DNA from: Streptomyces sp. G-G2 | GTDB lineage: Bacteria; Actinomycetota; Actinomycetes; Streptomycetales; Streptomycetaceae | Length of the DNA: 37,908 nucleotides | Direction of reading: 5' to 3' | Assembly (NCBI RefSeq): GCF_030063135.1 | Contig: NZ_JASISO010000060.1 | Coordinates: 1 to 37,908, forward strand | In this document: one piece after another, positions 1 to 8,438 of the stretch | Numbering within the stretch: position 1 is the first letter of the stretch | How the letters are laid out: each line of letters begins with the position of its first letter | Notes under the pieces: generated by a model | Seen by the model: only the letters and a program-made list of their open reading frames with translations | Told to the model about the DNA's origin: nothing | Databases searched by the model: none | Made by a program: the position numbers and the translations under genes

Positions 1-33
1 CACCACCCCGCCCCCTCCGGAGGTGAGCCGCCC

Positions 34-1632
34 ATGACCCGGCTCGGCAGCAGCGTCGACACCCGCGATCCCGACCACCAGGCGCACCGGGCCGCCGCCC
101 TGGAGCGCATCGCCGCCCTCGACGCCGAGCACGCCAAGGCCCTGGCGGGCGGCGGCGAGAAGTACACGGCCCGCCACCGGGCGCGCGGCAAGCTCCTCGC
201 CCGGGAGCGGATCGAGCTGCTCCTCGATCCGGACACCCCGTTCCTGGAGCTGTCCCCGCTCGCGGCCTGGGGCAGCGACTACCCCGTCGGCGCTTCCATG
301 ATCACCGGCATCGGTACGGTCGAGGGCGTCGAGTGCCTGGTCACCGCCAACGATCCGACCGTGCGCGGCGGCGCCTCCAACCCCTGGACCCTCAAGAAGG
401 CGCTGCGGGCCAACGAGATCGCCCACGCCAACCGGCTGCCCTGCATCAGCCTGGTCGAGTCGGGCGGCGCCGATCTCCCCTCCCAGAAGGAGATCTTCAT
501 CCCGGGCGGTGCGATCTTCCGCGACATCACCCGGCTGTCGGCCGCCGGGATCCCCACCGTCGCGGTCGTCTTCGGCAACTCCACGGCGGGCGGCGCCTAC
601 ATCCCCGGCATGTCCGACCACACCGTGATGATCAAGGACCGGTCGAAGGTGTTCCTCGGTGGCCCGCCTCTGGTCAAGATGGCGACCGGCGAGGAGAGCG
701 ACGACGAGTCCCTCGGCGGCGCCGACATGCACGCCCGTACCTCGGGCCTCGCCGACTACTACGCCCTCGACGAGGAGGACGCGATCCGGCAGGCCCGCCG
801 GATCGTGGCCCGGCTGAACCACCGCAAGGCGCACCCGGATCCGCCGAAGGCGCGGGAGCCGCTGCACGACGCCGAGGAGCTGCTCGGGATCGTCCCGGCC
901 GACCTCAAGACCCCCTTCGACCCGCGCGAGGTCATCGCCCGGCTGGTCGACGGCTCCGACTTCGACGAGTTCAAGCCGCTGTACGGAACGAGCCTGGTCA
1001 CCGGCTGGGCGAGTCTGCACGGCTACCCGGTCGGCATCCTCGCCAACGCCCAGGGCGTGCTGTTCAGCGCCGAGTCGCAGAAGGCCGCCCAGTTCATCCA
1101 GCTCGCCAACCAGCGCGACATTCCGCTGCTCTTCCTGCACAACACCACCGGCTACATGGTCGGCAAGGAGTACGAGCAGGGCGGGATCATCAAGCACGGC
1201 TCGATGATGATCAACGCTGTCTCCAACTCGAAGGTCCCGCACCTGTCCGTCCTGATCGGCGCCTCCTACGGGGCCGGGCACTACGGGATGTGCGGGCGCG
1301 CCTACGACCCCCGCTTCCTCTTCGCCTGGCCCGGCGCCAAGTCCGCCGTCATGGGTCCGCAGCAGCTCGCCGGGGTGCTGTCGATCGTGGCTCGCGCCTC
1401 GGCCGCCGCCAAGGGGCAGCCGTACGACGACGAGGCCGACGCCGGGATGCGCGCCTTCGTGGAGCAGCAGATCGAGGCGGAGTCCCTGCCGATGTTCCTG
1501 TCCGGGCGGCTGTACGACGACGGGGTCATCGACCCGCGCGACACCCGCACCATCCTCGGCCTGTGCCTGTCGGCCGTCCACAACGCCCCCGTCGAGGGCG
1601 CCCGCGGCGGCTTCGGCGTCTTCCGGATGTGA
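34..1632 (+). CDS. Acyl-CoA carboxylase, carboxyltransferase (beta) subunit, methylcrotonyl-CoA carboxylase-like
   Basis: Transfers the carboxyl group from carboxybiotin to an acyl-CoA, together with the biotin-carrying subunit encoded next to it. The 532 residues fit the methylcrotonyl-CoA/geranyl-CoA carboxylase beta family. Visible landmarks are the N-terminal crotonase-like half with SGGADLPSQ (about residue 140) and GNSTAGGAYIPGMSDH (about 180-195), and the C-terminal half with GASYGAGHYGMCGRAYDP (about 410-425) and the MGPQQLAGVL segment. The ATG at 34 follows a strong GGAGGT nine bases upstream. The next gene starts 8 bases after the stop, so the two subunits are co-transcribed. The substrate cannot be fixed from sequence: 3-methylcrotonyl-CoA (leucine breakdown) is the default, and propionyl- or geranyl-CoA is possible. 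Family assignment is firm; substrate is inference. Confidence 0.9.
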   Translation: MTRLGSSVDTRDPDHQAHRAAALERIAALDAEHAKALAGGGEKYTARHRARGKLLARERIELLLDPDTPFLELSPLAAWGSDYPVGASMITGIGTVEGVECLVTANDPTVRGGASNPWTLKKALRANEIAHANRLPCISLVESGGADLPSQKEIFIPGGAIFRDITRLSAAGIPTVAVVFGNSTAGGAYIPGMSDHTVMIKDRSKVFLGGPPLVKMATGEESDDESLGGADMHARTSGLADYYALDEEDAIRQARRIVARLNHRKAHPDPPKAREPLHDAEELLGIVPADLKTPFDPREVIARLVDGSDFDEFKPLYGTSLVTGWASLHGYPVGILANAQGVLFSAESQKAAQFIQLANQRDIPLLFLHNTTGYMVGKEYEQGGIIKHGSMMINAVSNSKVPHLSVLIGASYGAGHYGMCGRAYDPRFLFAWPGAKSAVMGPQQLAGVLSIVARASAAAKGQPYDDEADAGMRAFVEQQIEAESLPMFLSGRLYDDGVIDPRDTRTILGLCLSAVHNAPVEGARGGFGVFRM

Positions 1633-1640
1633 GCCCGCAC

Positions 1641-3620
1641 ATGAATCTCCACGCACTCAACCCACTCGACGCACTCGACCCGCGTCACCCGCTCACCTCA
1701 GTACTGGTCGCCAACCGCGGCGAGATCGCCGTGCGGATCTTCCGCAGCGCCCGCGCCCTGGGCCTGGCCACTGTCGCCGTGTACTCAGACCCCGACGACG
1801 GGGCGCTGCACGTCCGGGAGGCCGACGCGGCCGTCCGGCTGCCCGGGGCCGCGCCCGCCGATACCTACCTGCGCGGCGACCTGATCATCGCGGCCGCCCT
1901 CGCGGCGGGCGCCGACGCCGTCCACCCGGGCTACGGGTTCCTGTCCGAGAACGCCGCCTTCGCCCGTGCGGTGGAGGCCGCCGGCCTGGTGTGGATCGGG
2001 CCGCCGCCCGCGGCCATCGAGGCCATGGCCTCCAAGACCCGGGCCAAGGAGCTGATGCGGGCCGCCGGGGTGCCGCTGCTCGAACCGGTCGACCCCGCCC
2101 GTGCCGCGCCCGCCGACCTGCCCCTGCTCCTGAAGGCCGCCGCGGGCGGAGGCGGCCGGGGGATGCGGGTGGTCCGCGACCTCGACTCCCTGAAGGAGGA
2201 GCTGGAGGCCGCCCGCGCCGAGGCCCGTTCGGCCTTCGGTGACGACGAGGTCTTCGCCGAGCCCTACGTCGAGCGCGGCCGTCACGTGGAGGTGCAGGTC
2301 CTCGCCGACGCCCACGGCACGGTCTGGGCGCTGGGCACCCGCGACTGCTCGCTCCAGCGCCGCCACCAGAAGGTCATCGAGGAGGCTCCGGCGCCCGCCC
2401 TGCCGGAAAGCCTGCGCGAGAACCTGCACGAGGCGGCCGTCGCCGCCGCCCGCGCGGTGTCCTACCGGGGCGCGGGCACCGTCGAGTTCCTCGTCACCGC
2501 CGACGGGCGCCCGTACTTCCTGGAGATGAACACCCGCCTCCAGGTGGAACACCCCGTCACCGAAGCCGTCTTCGGCCTCGACCTGGTCGCCCTCCAACTG
2601 CGCATCGCCGAGGGCGAGGCGCTGTCCCTGGACCCGCCGCGCCCCGCCGGCCATGCCGTCGAGGCCCGGCTGTACGCGGAGGATCCGGCCCAGGACTGGC
2701 GCCCGCAGGCCGGAACCCTGCACACCCTGTCCCTCTCCGGGCCCGGGATCCGGGTCGACACCGGCTTCGCCGGGGGCGACACCGTCGGCGTGCACTACGA
2801 CCCGATGCTGGCCAAGGTCATCGCGCACGCCCCCACCCGCGCCGAAGCCGTCCGCGCCCTCGCCCACGCCCTGGACCGGGCCCGGATCCACGGCCTCACC
2901 ACCAATCGGGAGCTGCTCGTACGGTCCTTGCGGCACCCGGAGTTCGTCGCCGCCCGCCTCGACACCGGCTTCTACGACCGGTACCTGGGCGCCCTCACCG
3001 ACGCCGCGCCGGACGCCGGGCTCTCCGCCCTGGCCGCCGCCCTCGCCGAGGCCGCCCCGGCGCCCGCCGCGCCGCTCGCCGTCCGGCTCGGCGGCTGGCG
3101 CAACGTACCCTCCCAGCCGCAGAGCCGGACCTACACCCACGCGGGCGCCACCCACGAGGTCCGCTACCGCCCGGCCCGCAGCGGGCCTCCCCAGCTCGTG
3201 GACCGGCCCGGGGTGCGCGTTCTGGCCGCCGAACCGGAGCGGGTGACCCTCGAAGTCGACGGCGTCCGAAGGCTGTTTCACGTGAAACACACATCGAACA
3301 GCCCCGAGGTGTACGTCGACTCCGCGCTCGGCGCGCACACCCTGACCCGGCTGCCCCGGTTCGCGGACCCCCAGGACCGCACCGAACCCGGCTCCCTGCT
3401 CGCCCCCATGCCCGGCACCGTCGTCCGGATCGCCGAGGGCCTCGCCCCCGGCTCCGCCGTCACCGCCGGGCAGCCCCTGCTCTGGCTGGAGGCCATGAAG
3501 ATGGAGCACCGCATCGTCTCGCCCGCCTCCGGCACGCTCACCGCGCTCCACGCCGCCCTCGGCCGCCAGGTCGAATTCGGCGCCCTGCTCGCCGTAGTCC
3601 AGGAGGAACCGCCCGCATGA
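1641..3620 (+). CDS. Acyl-CoA carboxylase, biotin carboxylase/BCCP (alpha) subunit
   Basis: A 659-residue biotin-dependent carboxylase alpha subunit. It carboxylates its own biotin with ATP and bicarbonate, then hands the carboxyl group to the beta subunit. Domain order: biotin carboxylase N-domain (SVLVANRGEIAVRI near residue 20), ATP-grasp with the glycine-rich loop AAAGGGGRGMRVV (about 165-178), the catalytic EMNTRLQVEHPVTE segment (about 295-308), a linker/BT region, and a C-terminal biotinyl domain with EAMKMEH. The biotinylated lysine is K620, 39 residues from the end. ATG 1641 is chosen because it lies 8 bases after the beta stop and gives the usual family length. A perfect 16-bp parS sequence is embedded in codons 545-550 (L-F-H-V-K-H), in the BT/linker region, and uses an AAA lysine codon unusual for this genome. 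The stop overlaps the next start (ATGA). Confidence 0.92.
   Translation: MNLHALNPLDALDPRHPLTSVLVANRGEIAVRIFRSARALGLATVAVYSDPDDGALHVREADAAVRLPGAAPADTYLRGDLIIAAALAAGADAVHPGYGFLSENAAFARAVEAAGLVWIGPPPAAIEAMASKTRAKELMRAAGVPLLEPVDPARAAPADLPLLLKAAAGGGGRGMRVVRDLDSLKEELEAARAEARSAFGDDEVFAEPYVERGRHVEVQVLADAHGTVWALGTRDCSLQRRHQKVIEEAPAPALPESLRENLHEAAVAAARAVSYRGAGTVEFLVTADGRPYFLEMNTRLQVEHPVTEAVFGLDLVALQLRIAEGEALSLDPPRPAGHAVEARLYAEDPAQDWRPQAGTLHTLSLSGPGIRVDTGFAGGDTVGVHYDPMLAKVIAHAPTRAEAVRALAHALDRARIHGLTTNRELLVRSLRHPEFVAARLDTGFYDRYLGALTDAAPDAGLSALAAALAEAAPAPAAPLAVRLGGWRNVPSQPQSRTYTHAGATHEVRYRPARSGPPQLVDRPGVRVLAAEPERVTLEVDGVRRLFHVKHTSNSPEVYVDSALGAHTLTRLPRFADPQDRTEPGSLLAPMPGTVVRIAEGLAPGSAVTAGQPLLWLEAMKMEHRIVSPASGTLTALHAALGRQVEFGALLAVVQEEPPA
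3274..3289. other. Perfect parS (ParB-binding) site inside the carboxylase gene
   Basis: The sequence TGTTTCACGTGAAACA is a perfect 16-bp palindrome identical to the classical bacterial parS consensus, which in Streptomyces contains GTTTCACGTGAAAC. ParB binds such sites to organise origin-proximal DNA before sporulation septation. Here it is read through as Leu-Phe-His-Val-Lys-His in the biotin carboxylase subunit. A chance exact match to a 16-mer with six A/T-rich positions is very unlikely in DNA of this composition. Confidence 0.88.
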
Positions 3621-4795
3621 GCAACGTCGTTGTGACCCCCTCCGTTGTGGAATCCGAAGAACACCAGGCCCTGCGCGCGGCCGTCGCGGCCCTCGGGAAG
3701 CGCTACGGCCGCGACTACCTCGCCCGGATCGCCCGCGAGGGCCGCCACCCCGACGAGCTGTGGGCCGACGCCGCCAAGCTCGGCTACCTCGGGGTCAACC
3801 TGCCCGAGGAGTACGGCGGCGGAGGCGGCGGCATCGCCGAACTCTCCATAGTGCTGGAGGAACTCGGCGCCGCGGGCTGTCCGCTGCTGATGATGGTGGT
3901 CTCGCCCGCCATCTGCGGCACGGTCATCGCCCGCTTCGGCACCGAAGCCCAGAAGCGGGCCTGGCTCCCCGGCCTCGCCGACGGCAGCCGCACCATGGCC
4001 TTCGGCATCACCGAGCCCGAGGCCGGCTCCAACTCCCACCGCATCACCACCACCGCCCGCCGCGACGGCGAGGACTGGGTGCTGACCGGCCGCAAGGTCT
4101 TCATCTCGGGCGTGGACATCGCCGACGCCACCCTGATCGTCGGCCGCGCCGAGGACGCCCGCACCGGACGGCTCAAGCCCTGCCTGTTCATCGTGGAGCG
4201 CGACACCCCCGGCTTCACCCGCTCACTCATCGAGATGGAACTCCAGGCCGCCGAGAAGCAGTGGGAACTGGTCCTCGACGAGGTACGGCTGCCCGCCGAC
4301 GCCCTGGTCGGCGACGAGGACGCGGGCCTGCTCCAGCTCTTCGCCGGACTCAACCCCGAACGCGTCATGACCGCCGCCTTCGCCATCGGCATGGGCCGCT
4401 ACGCCCTCGCCAGGGCCGTCGACTACGCCAAGACCCGGCAGGTGTGGAAAGAGCCCATCGGCGCCCATCAGGCGGTGGCCCACCCCCTCGCCGCCGCCCA
4501 CATCGAACTGGAGCTGGCCCGCCTGATGATGCAGAAGGCGGCCCACCTCTACGACGCCGGGGACGACATGGGCGCGGGAGAAGCAGCCAACATGGCCAAG
4601 TACGCTGCCGCCGAGGCCTGCGTGAAGGCGGTGGACCAGTCCGTCCACACCCTGGGCGGCAACGGCCTCACCCGCGAATACGGACTCGCCTCCCTCATCA
4701 CCGCCTCCCGGGTGGCCCGCATCGCACCCGTCAGCCGCGAGATGATCCTCAACTTCGTCTCGCACCAGACCCTGGGCCTGCCCAAGTCGTACTAG
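3617..4795 (+). CDS. Acyl-CoA dehydrogenase
   Basis: A 392-residue FAD-dependent acyl-CoA dehydrogenase that introduces the alpha-beta double bond in an acyl-CoA and passes electrons to ETF. Landmarks: N-terminal helical domain to about residue 120, the FAD/substrate motif FGITEPEAGSNSHRITT (about 130-146), the beta-domain KVFISG segment, and the C-terminal helical domain with HTLGGNGLTREYGL (about 340-353). It starts by ATGA overlap with the carboxylase alpha gene, preceded by GGAGG eleven bases upstream. Its position between a carboxylase and a hydratase suits branched-chain acyl-CoA oxidation (isovaleryl-CoA type) or a methyl-branched substrate. The exact substrate is not determinable from the sequence. 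Confidence 0.88.
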   Translation: MSNVVVTPSVVESEEHQALRAAVAALGKRYGRDYLARIAREGRHPDELWADAAKLGYLGVNLPEEYGGGGGGIAELSIVLEELGAAGCPLLMMVVSPAICGTVIARFGTEAQKRAWLPGLADGSRTMAFGITEPEAGSNSHRITTTARRDGEDWVLTGRKVFISGVDIADATLIVGRAEDARTGRLKPCLFIVERDTPGFTRSLIEMELQAAEKQWELVLDEVRLPADALVGDEDAGLLQLFAGLNPERVMTAAFAIGMGRYALARAVDYAKTRQVWKEPIGAHQAVAHPLAAAHIELELARLMMQKAAHLYDAGDDMGAGEAANMAKYAAAEACVKAVDQSVHTLGGNGLTREYGLASLITASRVARIAPVSREMILNFVSHQTLGLPKSY

Positions 4796-4835
4796 CCCAC
4801 CACGCAGAGGAACGGAAAGGGCCGGAGGAACGGAC

Positions 4836-5573
4836 ATGACCCCGCTCGTCGGATCCGCGCACGCCCGCGGCATCACCACCCTCACGCTCGACTCGCCCGC
4901 CAACCGCAACGCGCTCTCCGCGGAACTCGTCGGCGAGCTGCGCGCGGCCCTCGTCGCGGCGGGCGCGGACCCGGCGGTCCGGGCACTCGTCCTGACCCAC
5001 ACCGGCGGCACCTTCTGCGCCGGTGCCGACCTGAAGAACCCCTGCGCCCCCGGCGAGTTCCTGGCCCTGCTGCGGGAGCTGGCCGAGCTGGCGAAGCCGG
5101 TCGTCGCCCGGGTCACCGGGCACGTCCGGGCCGGGGGCCTGGGGGTGCTCGGCGCCTGCGACATCGCCGCCGCCGGGCCGGGGTCCACGTACGCCTTCAC
5201 CGAGAGCCACCTGGGCCTGGCCCCGGCGGTGATCTCGATCCCGCTGCTGCCCCGGCTCGACCCGCGGGCCGCGGCGCGCTACTTCCTCACCGCCGAACGC
5301 TTCGGACCGGCCGAGGCCGCCCGCATCGGGCTGCTCACCCTGCACGCCGACGATGTCGACCAGGCCCTCGAACCGGTGCTCGCGGGTCTGCGCAGAGCCT
5401 CCCCGCAAGGGCTGGCCGAGTCGAAGGCGCTGGTCACCGCGCCGGTACGGGCGGCCCTGGACCGGGACGGGGAGCGACTGACCGGGCTGTCCGCGTCCCT
5501 GTTCGCCTCCGCCGAGGCCCGCGAGGGCATCACCGCCCTCTTCGAGCGCCGGGACCCGTCATGGACGTCGTGA
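4836..5573 (+). CDS. Enoyl-CoA hydratase/isomerase family protein
   Basis: A 245-residue crotonase-fold protein expected to hydrate an enoyl-CoA, or a 3-methylglutaconyl-like CoA, made by the upstream enzymes. The CoA-binding/oxyanion motif TFCAGADLKNP is near residues 65-75 and the second oxyanion region GHVRAGGLGVLGACDIA near 93-109. The position normally holding the first catalytic glutamate (GGGCEL in rat mitochondrial hydratase) reads GGLGVL here, while a glutamate is kept in FTESHLGLAP. It may therefore be an isomerase or a hydratase with one acid. The ATG at 4836 has GGAGG seven bases upstream. The 3' end overlaps the TetR gene by 13 bases. Confidence 0.83.
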   Translation: MTPLVGSAHARGITTLTLDSPANRNALSAELVGELRAALVAAGADPAVRALVLTHTGGTFCAGADLKNPCAPGEFLALLRELAELAKPVVARVTGHVRAGGLGVLGACDIAAAGPGSTYAFTESHLGLAPAVISIPLLPRLDPRAAARYFLTAERFGPAEAARIGLLTLHADDVDQALEPVLAGLRRASPQGLAESKALVTAPVRAALDRDGERLTGLSASLFASAEAREGITALFERRDPSWTS

Positions 5574-6238
5574 GCGACGGGCAGCAGAGCGGCGCCCGCC
5601 AGAGCGGGTCGCGCCAGAGCGAGGGGCCCAAGCAGGCCCGTAGCCGGGTCACCCGCCGCCACCTCCTGGAGGCGGCCGTCTCCTGCCTGGCCGAACACGG
5701 CTGGGCGGGCTCCACCGTCGCCGTCGTCGCCGAGCGCGCCGGGGTCTCCCGGGGCGCGGCGCAGCACCACTTCCCGACCCGCGAGGCCTTGTTCACGGCC
5801 GCCGTCCAGTACGTCGCCGAGGAACGCTCCAGCGCTCTGCGCGAGCTGTTCCAGACGGGCCCGGCGCCGCGCGCCGAAGTGGTCCGGGCCGTGGTGGACC
5901 TGTACACGGGCGCCCTGTTCAGGGCCGCGCTCCAGCTGTGGGTGGCCGCCTCGAACGAGGAGCAGCTGCGGCCCCCGGTCACCGAGCTGGAGGCCCGGGT
6001 CGGCCGCGAGACCCACCGGATCGCCGTGGAACTGCTGGGCGCCGACGAGTCCGTGCCCGGGGTGCGGGAGACCGTCCAGGGCTTCCTGGACATGGCCCGC
6101 GGGCTGGGCCTGGCGAACGTCCTCACCGACGACACCGCCCGCCGGGCCCGGGTGGTCGCCCAGTGGGCGCTCATCCTGGACACCGCCCTGGCCCCCGCGC
6201 CGGCGGCCCCGGTCGGCGGCCCGTCCCCGGACCACTGA
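5561..6238 (+). CDS. TetR-family transcriptional regulator
   Basis: A 225-residue TetR-type repressor. The N-terminal HTH is clear: an extended basic/Gln-rich leader, then helices around residues 28-75 with VAERAGVSRGAAQHHFPTRE as the recognition region. The all-alpha C-terminal ligand domain follows. The gene overlaps the hydratase gene by 13 bases. Start is ATG 5561, with in-frame GTG 5570 as an alternative. As the last gene of the acyl-CoA operon it probably senses a pathway acyl-CoA and represses the operon. Whether it also controls the operators at 27-36 kb is an open question. Confidence 0.85.
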   Translation: MDVVSDGQQSGARQSGSRQSEGPKQARSRVTRRHLLEAAVSCLAEHGWAGSTVAVVAERAGVSRGAAQHHFPTREALFTAAVQYVAEERSSALRELFQTGPAPRAEVVRAVVDLYTGALFRAALQLWVAASNEEQLRPPVTELEARVGRETHRIAVELLGADESVPGVRETVQGFLDMARGLGLANVLTDDTARRARVVAQWALILDTALAPAPAAPVGGPSPDH

Positions 6239-6255
6239 CCGGCGGACGCGCCGAG

Positions 6256-6275
6256 GGCCCGGGCCGAACCGGGCC
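6256..6275. terminator. Hairpin between convergent TetR and citrate synthase-like genes
   Basis: GGCCCGG and CCGGGCC pair perfectly (7 bp) around a GCCGAA loop, 18 bases after the TetR stop. There is no U-tract, which is common for Streptomyces terminators. The rest of the 113-base gap is a degenerate run of 9-base units resembling GACCGGGCC (about 6293-6340). Confidence 0.5.
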
Positions 6276-6351
6276 GACCGGGCGAGCCGCGTGACCGCGC
6301 CGACCGCGCCGACCGGGCGAACCCGGCCGACCGGGCCGGCCACCGCGCGCT

Positions 6352-7452
6352 CTACCCCGCGATGTCGGCGTACCCCTCGACCGCCTGCGGCTCCCGGGTG
6401 CCCGGGCCGATGTACCGCGCCGAGGGACGGACCAGGCGGCCCGTGCGCTTCTGCTCCAGGATGTGCGCCGACCAGCCCGCCGTACGGGCGCAGGTGAACA
6501 TGGACGTGAACATGTGCGCCGGGACCTCCGCGAAGTCCAGCATGATCGCGGCCCAGAACTCCACGTTCGTCGCGAGCACCCGGTCGGGGCGCCGCGCGTG
6601 CAGCTCCTCCAGGGCGGCCTTCTCCAGCGCCGCCGCCACCTCGTAGCGCGGCGCGTCCAGCTCCTTGGCCGTACGGCGCAGCACGCGGGCGCGCGGGTCC
6701 TCGGCGCGGTAGACGCGGTGCCCGAAGCCCATCAGGCGTTCGCCCTTGTCCAGGGCCTTCTTCACGTACGCCACGGCGTCGCCGCTGCGCTCGATCTCCT
6801 CGATCATGCCCAGCACCCGGGAGGGCGCCCCGCCGTGCAGCGGGCCGGACATGGCGCCGACGGCCCCCGACAGGGCGGCCGCGACGTCGGCGCCCGTGGA
6901 CGCGATGACCCGGGCGGTGAAGGTGGAGGCGTTCATGCCGTGCTCGGCGGCCGAGGTCCAGTACGCGTCGACGGCCTTGACGTGCTTGGGGTCGGGCTCG
7001 CCCCGCCAGCGGATCATGAACCGCTCGACGACCGAGTCGGCCTTGTCGATCTCGCTCTGCGGCACCATCGGCAGGCCCTGGCCGCGGGCGGACTGGGCGA
7101 CGTACGACAGGGCCATCACGGCCGCGCGCGCCAGGTCGTCGCGGGCGGTCGCCTCGTCGATGTCGAGCAGCGGTTTGAGGCCCCACACGGGGGCCAGCAT
7201 CGCGAGCGCGGACTGTACGTCGACGCGGATGTCCCCGGAGTGCACGGGGATCGGGAAGGGCTCGGCGGCGGGCAGGCCCGGGTTGAACGCACCGTCGACC
7301 AGCAGGCCCCACACGTTCCCGAAGGACACGTGACCGACCAGGTCTTCGATGTCGACGCCGCGGTAGCGGAGCGATCCGCCTTCCTTGTCGGGCTCGGCGA
7401 TCTCGGTCTCGAACGCGACGACCCCTTCGAGTCCGGGTACGAAATCGGACAT
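6352..7452 (-). CDS. Citrate synthase-like protein (citrate synthase 2 type)
   Basis: A 366-residue member of the citrate synthase family, which condenses acetyl-CoA with oxaloacetate. Two catalytic histidines are visible, in SGPLHGGAPSRV and MGFGHRVYRAEDPRARVL. The segment that normally carries the catalytic aspartate (NVDF) reads NVEF, so the acid is Glu. The C-terminal ARTAGWSAHILEQ segment is typical of the actinobacterial second citrate synthase. ATG 7452 is preferred over ATG 7467 because AGGAG lies 8 bases upstream of it. The Asp-to-Glu change leaves open whether it acts as citrate synthase, 2-methylcitrate synthase or something related. It is transcribed divergently from pdxH. Confidence 0.87.
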   Translation of the reverse strand: MSDFVPGLEGVVAFETEIAEPDKEGGSLRYRGVDIEDLVGHVSFGNVWGLLVDGAFNPGLPAAEPFPIPVHSGDIRVDVQSALAMLAPVWGLKPLLDIDEATARDDLARAAVMALSYVAQSARGQGLPMVPQSEIDKADSVVERFMIRWRGEPDPKHVKAVDAYWTSAAEHGMNASTFTARVIASTGADVAAALSGAVGAMSGPLHGGAPSRVLGMIEEIERSGDAVAYVKKALDKGERLMGFGHRVYRAEDPRARVLRRTAKELDAPRYEVAAALEKAALEELHARRPDRVLATNVEFWAAIMLDFAEVPAHMFTSMFTCARTAGWSAHILEQKRTGRLVRPSARYIGPGTREPQAVEGYADIAG

Positions 7453-7661
7453 CAGGCGGCTCCTCATATAGATGCGAACACGCGCGGCTCCCGGCGTGAT
7501 TCGCGGTCCGGCGCGGTCATCCCCGTTGATGCCCGGCGCGGCCGTTGGTCACCCTCCCGGGGACCCGCGTACCGGCCCCAAGATTTTGTCCGCTGGGGAA
7601 GGCCTGCGGAAGCGTGACATACGGCACACCCCGCGAAGTCGTCCTGCGGCAGGATGGCGGG

Positions 7662-8315
7662 GTGACAGACAAGGACCTTGACCCAGCCGTCATGCGGATG
7701 CAGTACCGCTCGGAGATCCTCGCCGAGGACACCCTCGCCGCGGACCCCATGGAACAGTTCGCGCAGTGGTTCCGCCAGACCGCCGACGCGGGCCTGTTCG
7801 AGCCGAACGCGATGATCGTCTCGACGGCGACGCCCGACGGACGGCCCAGCTCCCGCACGGTGCTGCTCAAGCGGTTCGACGAGCGAGGCTTCGTCTTCTT
7901 CACCAACTACGGCTCCCGCAAGGGCACGGAACTCGCCGCGAACCCGTACGCGAGCCTGCTCTTCCCCTGGCACCCGCTCGCCCGCCAGGTCCTGGTGAGC
8001 GGCAGCGCCGAGCGGATCGGCCGGGACGAGACCGCCGCGTACTTCCGCTCGCGGCCGCACGGTTCGCAGCTGGGCGCCTGGGCGAGCGAGCAGTCCCGGG
8101 TGATCGGCTCGCGCGCCGAGCTGGACCGGCGGTACGCGGAACTCGCCGAGCGCTATCCGGAGGGCGAGCAGGTGCCCGTACCGCCGGAGTGGGGCGGGGT
8201 GCGGGTCGTGCCGCGGGAGATGGAGTTCTGGCAGGGCCATGAGAACCGCCTGCACGACCGGCTGAGGTACGTCGGCGACGGCGCGACGTGGCGCGTGGAG
8301 CGCCTCTGCCCGTAG
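7662..8315 (+). CDS. pdxH: Pyridoxamine/pyridoxine 5'-phosphate oxidase
   Basis: A 217-residue FMN flavoprotein that oxidises pyridoxamine or pyridoxine 5'-phosphate to pyridoxal 5'-phosphate, the last step of B6 salvage. Landmarks: FMN-binding RPSSRTVLLKRFDERGFVFFTNYGSRKG (about residues 60-87), WHPLARQVLVSG, the FRSRPHGSQLGAWASEQS motif, and the C-terminal EFWQGHENRLHDRLRY substrate/FMN motif. GTG 7662 gives the normal family length and has an AGGA about 8 bases upstream. The longer reading frame starting at 7545 would add a non-homologous N-terminus. It is divergent from the citrate synthase-like gene, with a 209-base intergenic region in which I see no certain promoter. Confidence 0.93.
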   Translation: MTDKDLDPAVMRMQYRSEILAEDTLAADPMEQFAQWFRQTADAGLFEPNAMIVSTATPDGRPSSRTVLLKRFDERGFVFFTNYGSRKGTELAANPYASLLFPWHPLARQVLVSGSAERIGRDETAAYFRSRPHGSQLGAWASEQSRVIGSRAELDRRYAELAERYPEGEQVPVPPEWGGVRVVPREMEFWQGHENRLHDRLRYVGDGATWRVERLCP

Positions 8316-8328
8316 GGCCGCGGGCCGC

Positions 8329-8404
8329 GGGTACGCAGACGACCCGCGGGTACGCAGACGACCCGCGGGTACGCAGACGACCCGCGGGTACGCAGACGAC
8401 CCGC
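8329..8404. repeat. Four perfect 19-bp tandem repeats after pdxH
   Basis: The unit GGGTACGCAGACGACCCGC is repeated four times without a mismatch, starting 13 bases past the pdxH stop. Each junction creates the palindrome ACCCGCGGGT, so the transcript could form serial small hairpins. On the minus strand it reads as repeated Thr-Arg-Gly-Ser-Ser-Ala-Tyr-Pro codons within an open frame, but no gene is credible there. Confidence 0.9.
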
Positions 8405-8411
8405 GGGCTCG

Positions 8412-8438
8412 GGTTTCTCTCCTGCAGTGAGAGAAGCC
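8412..8438 (+). terminator. Hairpin downstream of pdxH and the 19-bp repeats
   Basis: TTCTCTC and GAGAGAA pair perfectly around CTGCAGT, and the stem extends to about 10 bp with G-U and G-C pairs. There is no U-tract. It is a plausible rho-independent terminator for pdxH. From here to 8745 (about 300 bases) I see no gene, only a small hairpin CGGGC-GCTA-GCCCG at 8535-8548 and presumably the promoter of the PAS gene. Confidence 0.55.

Noticed and set aside
333..1640. Long plus-strand frame extending the carboxylase alpha gene 1.3 kb upstream
   Set aside because: The extra part is an Arg/Pro/Gly-rich shadow of the beta-subunit gene. Biotin carboxylase homology begins only after ATG 1641.
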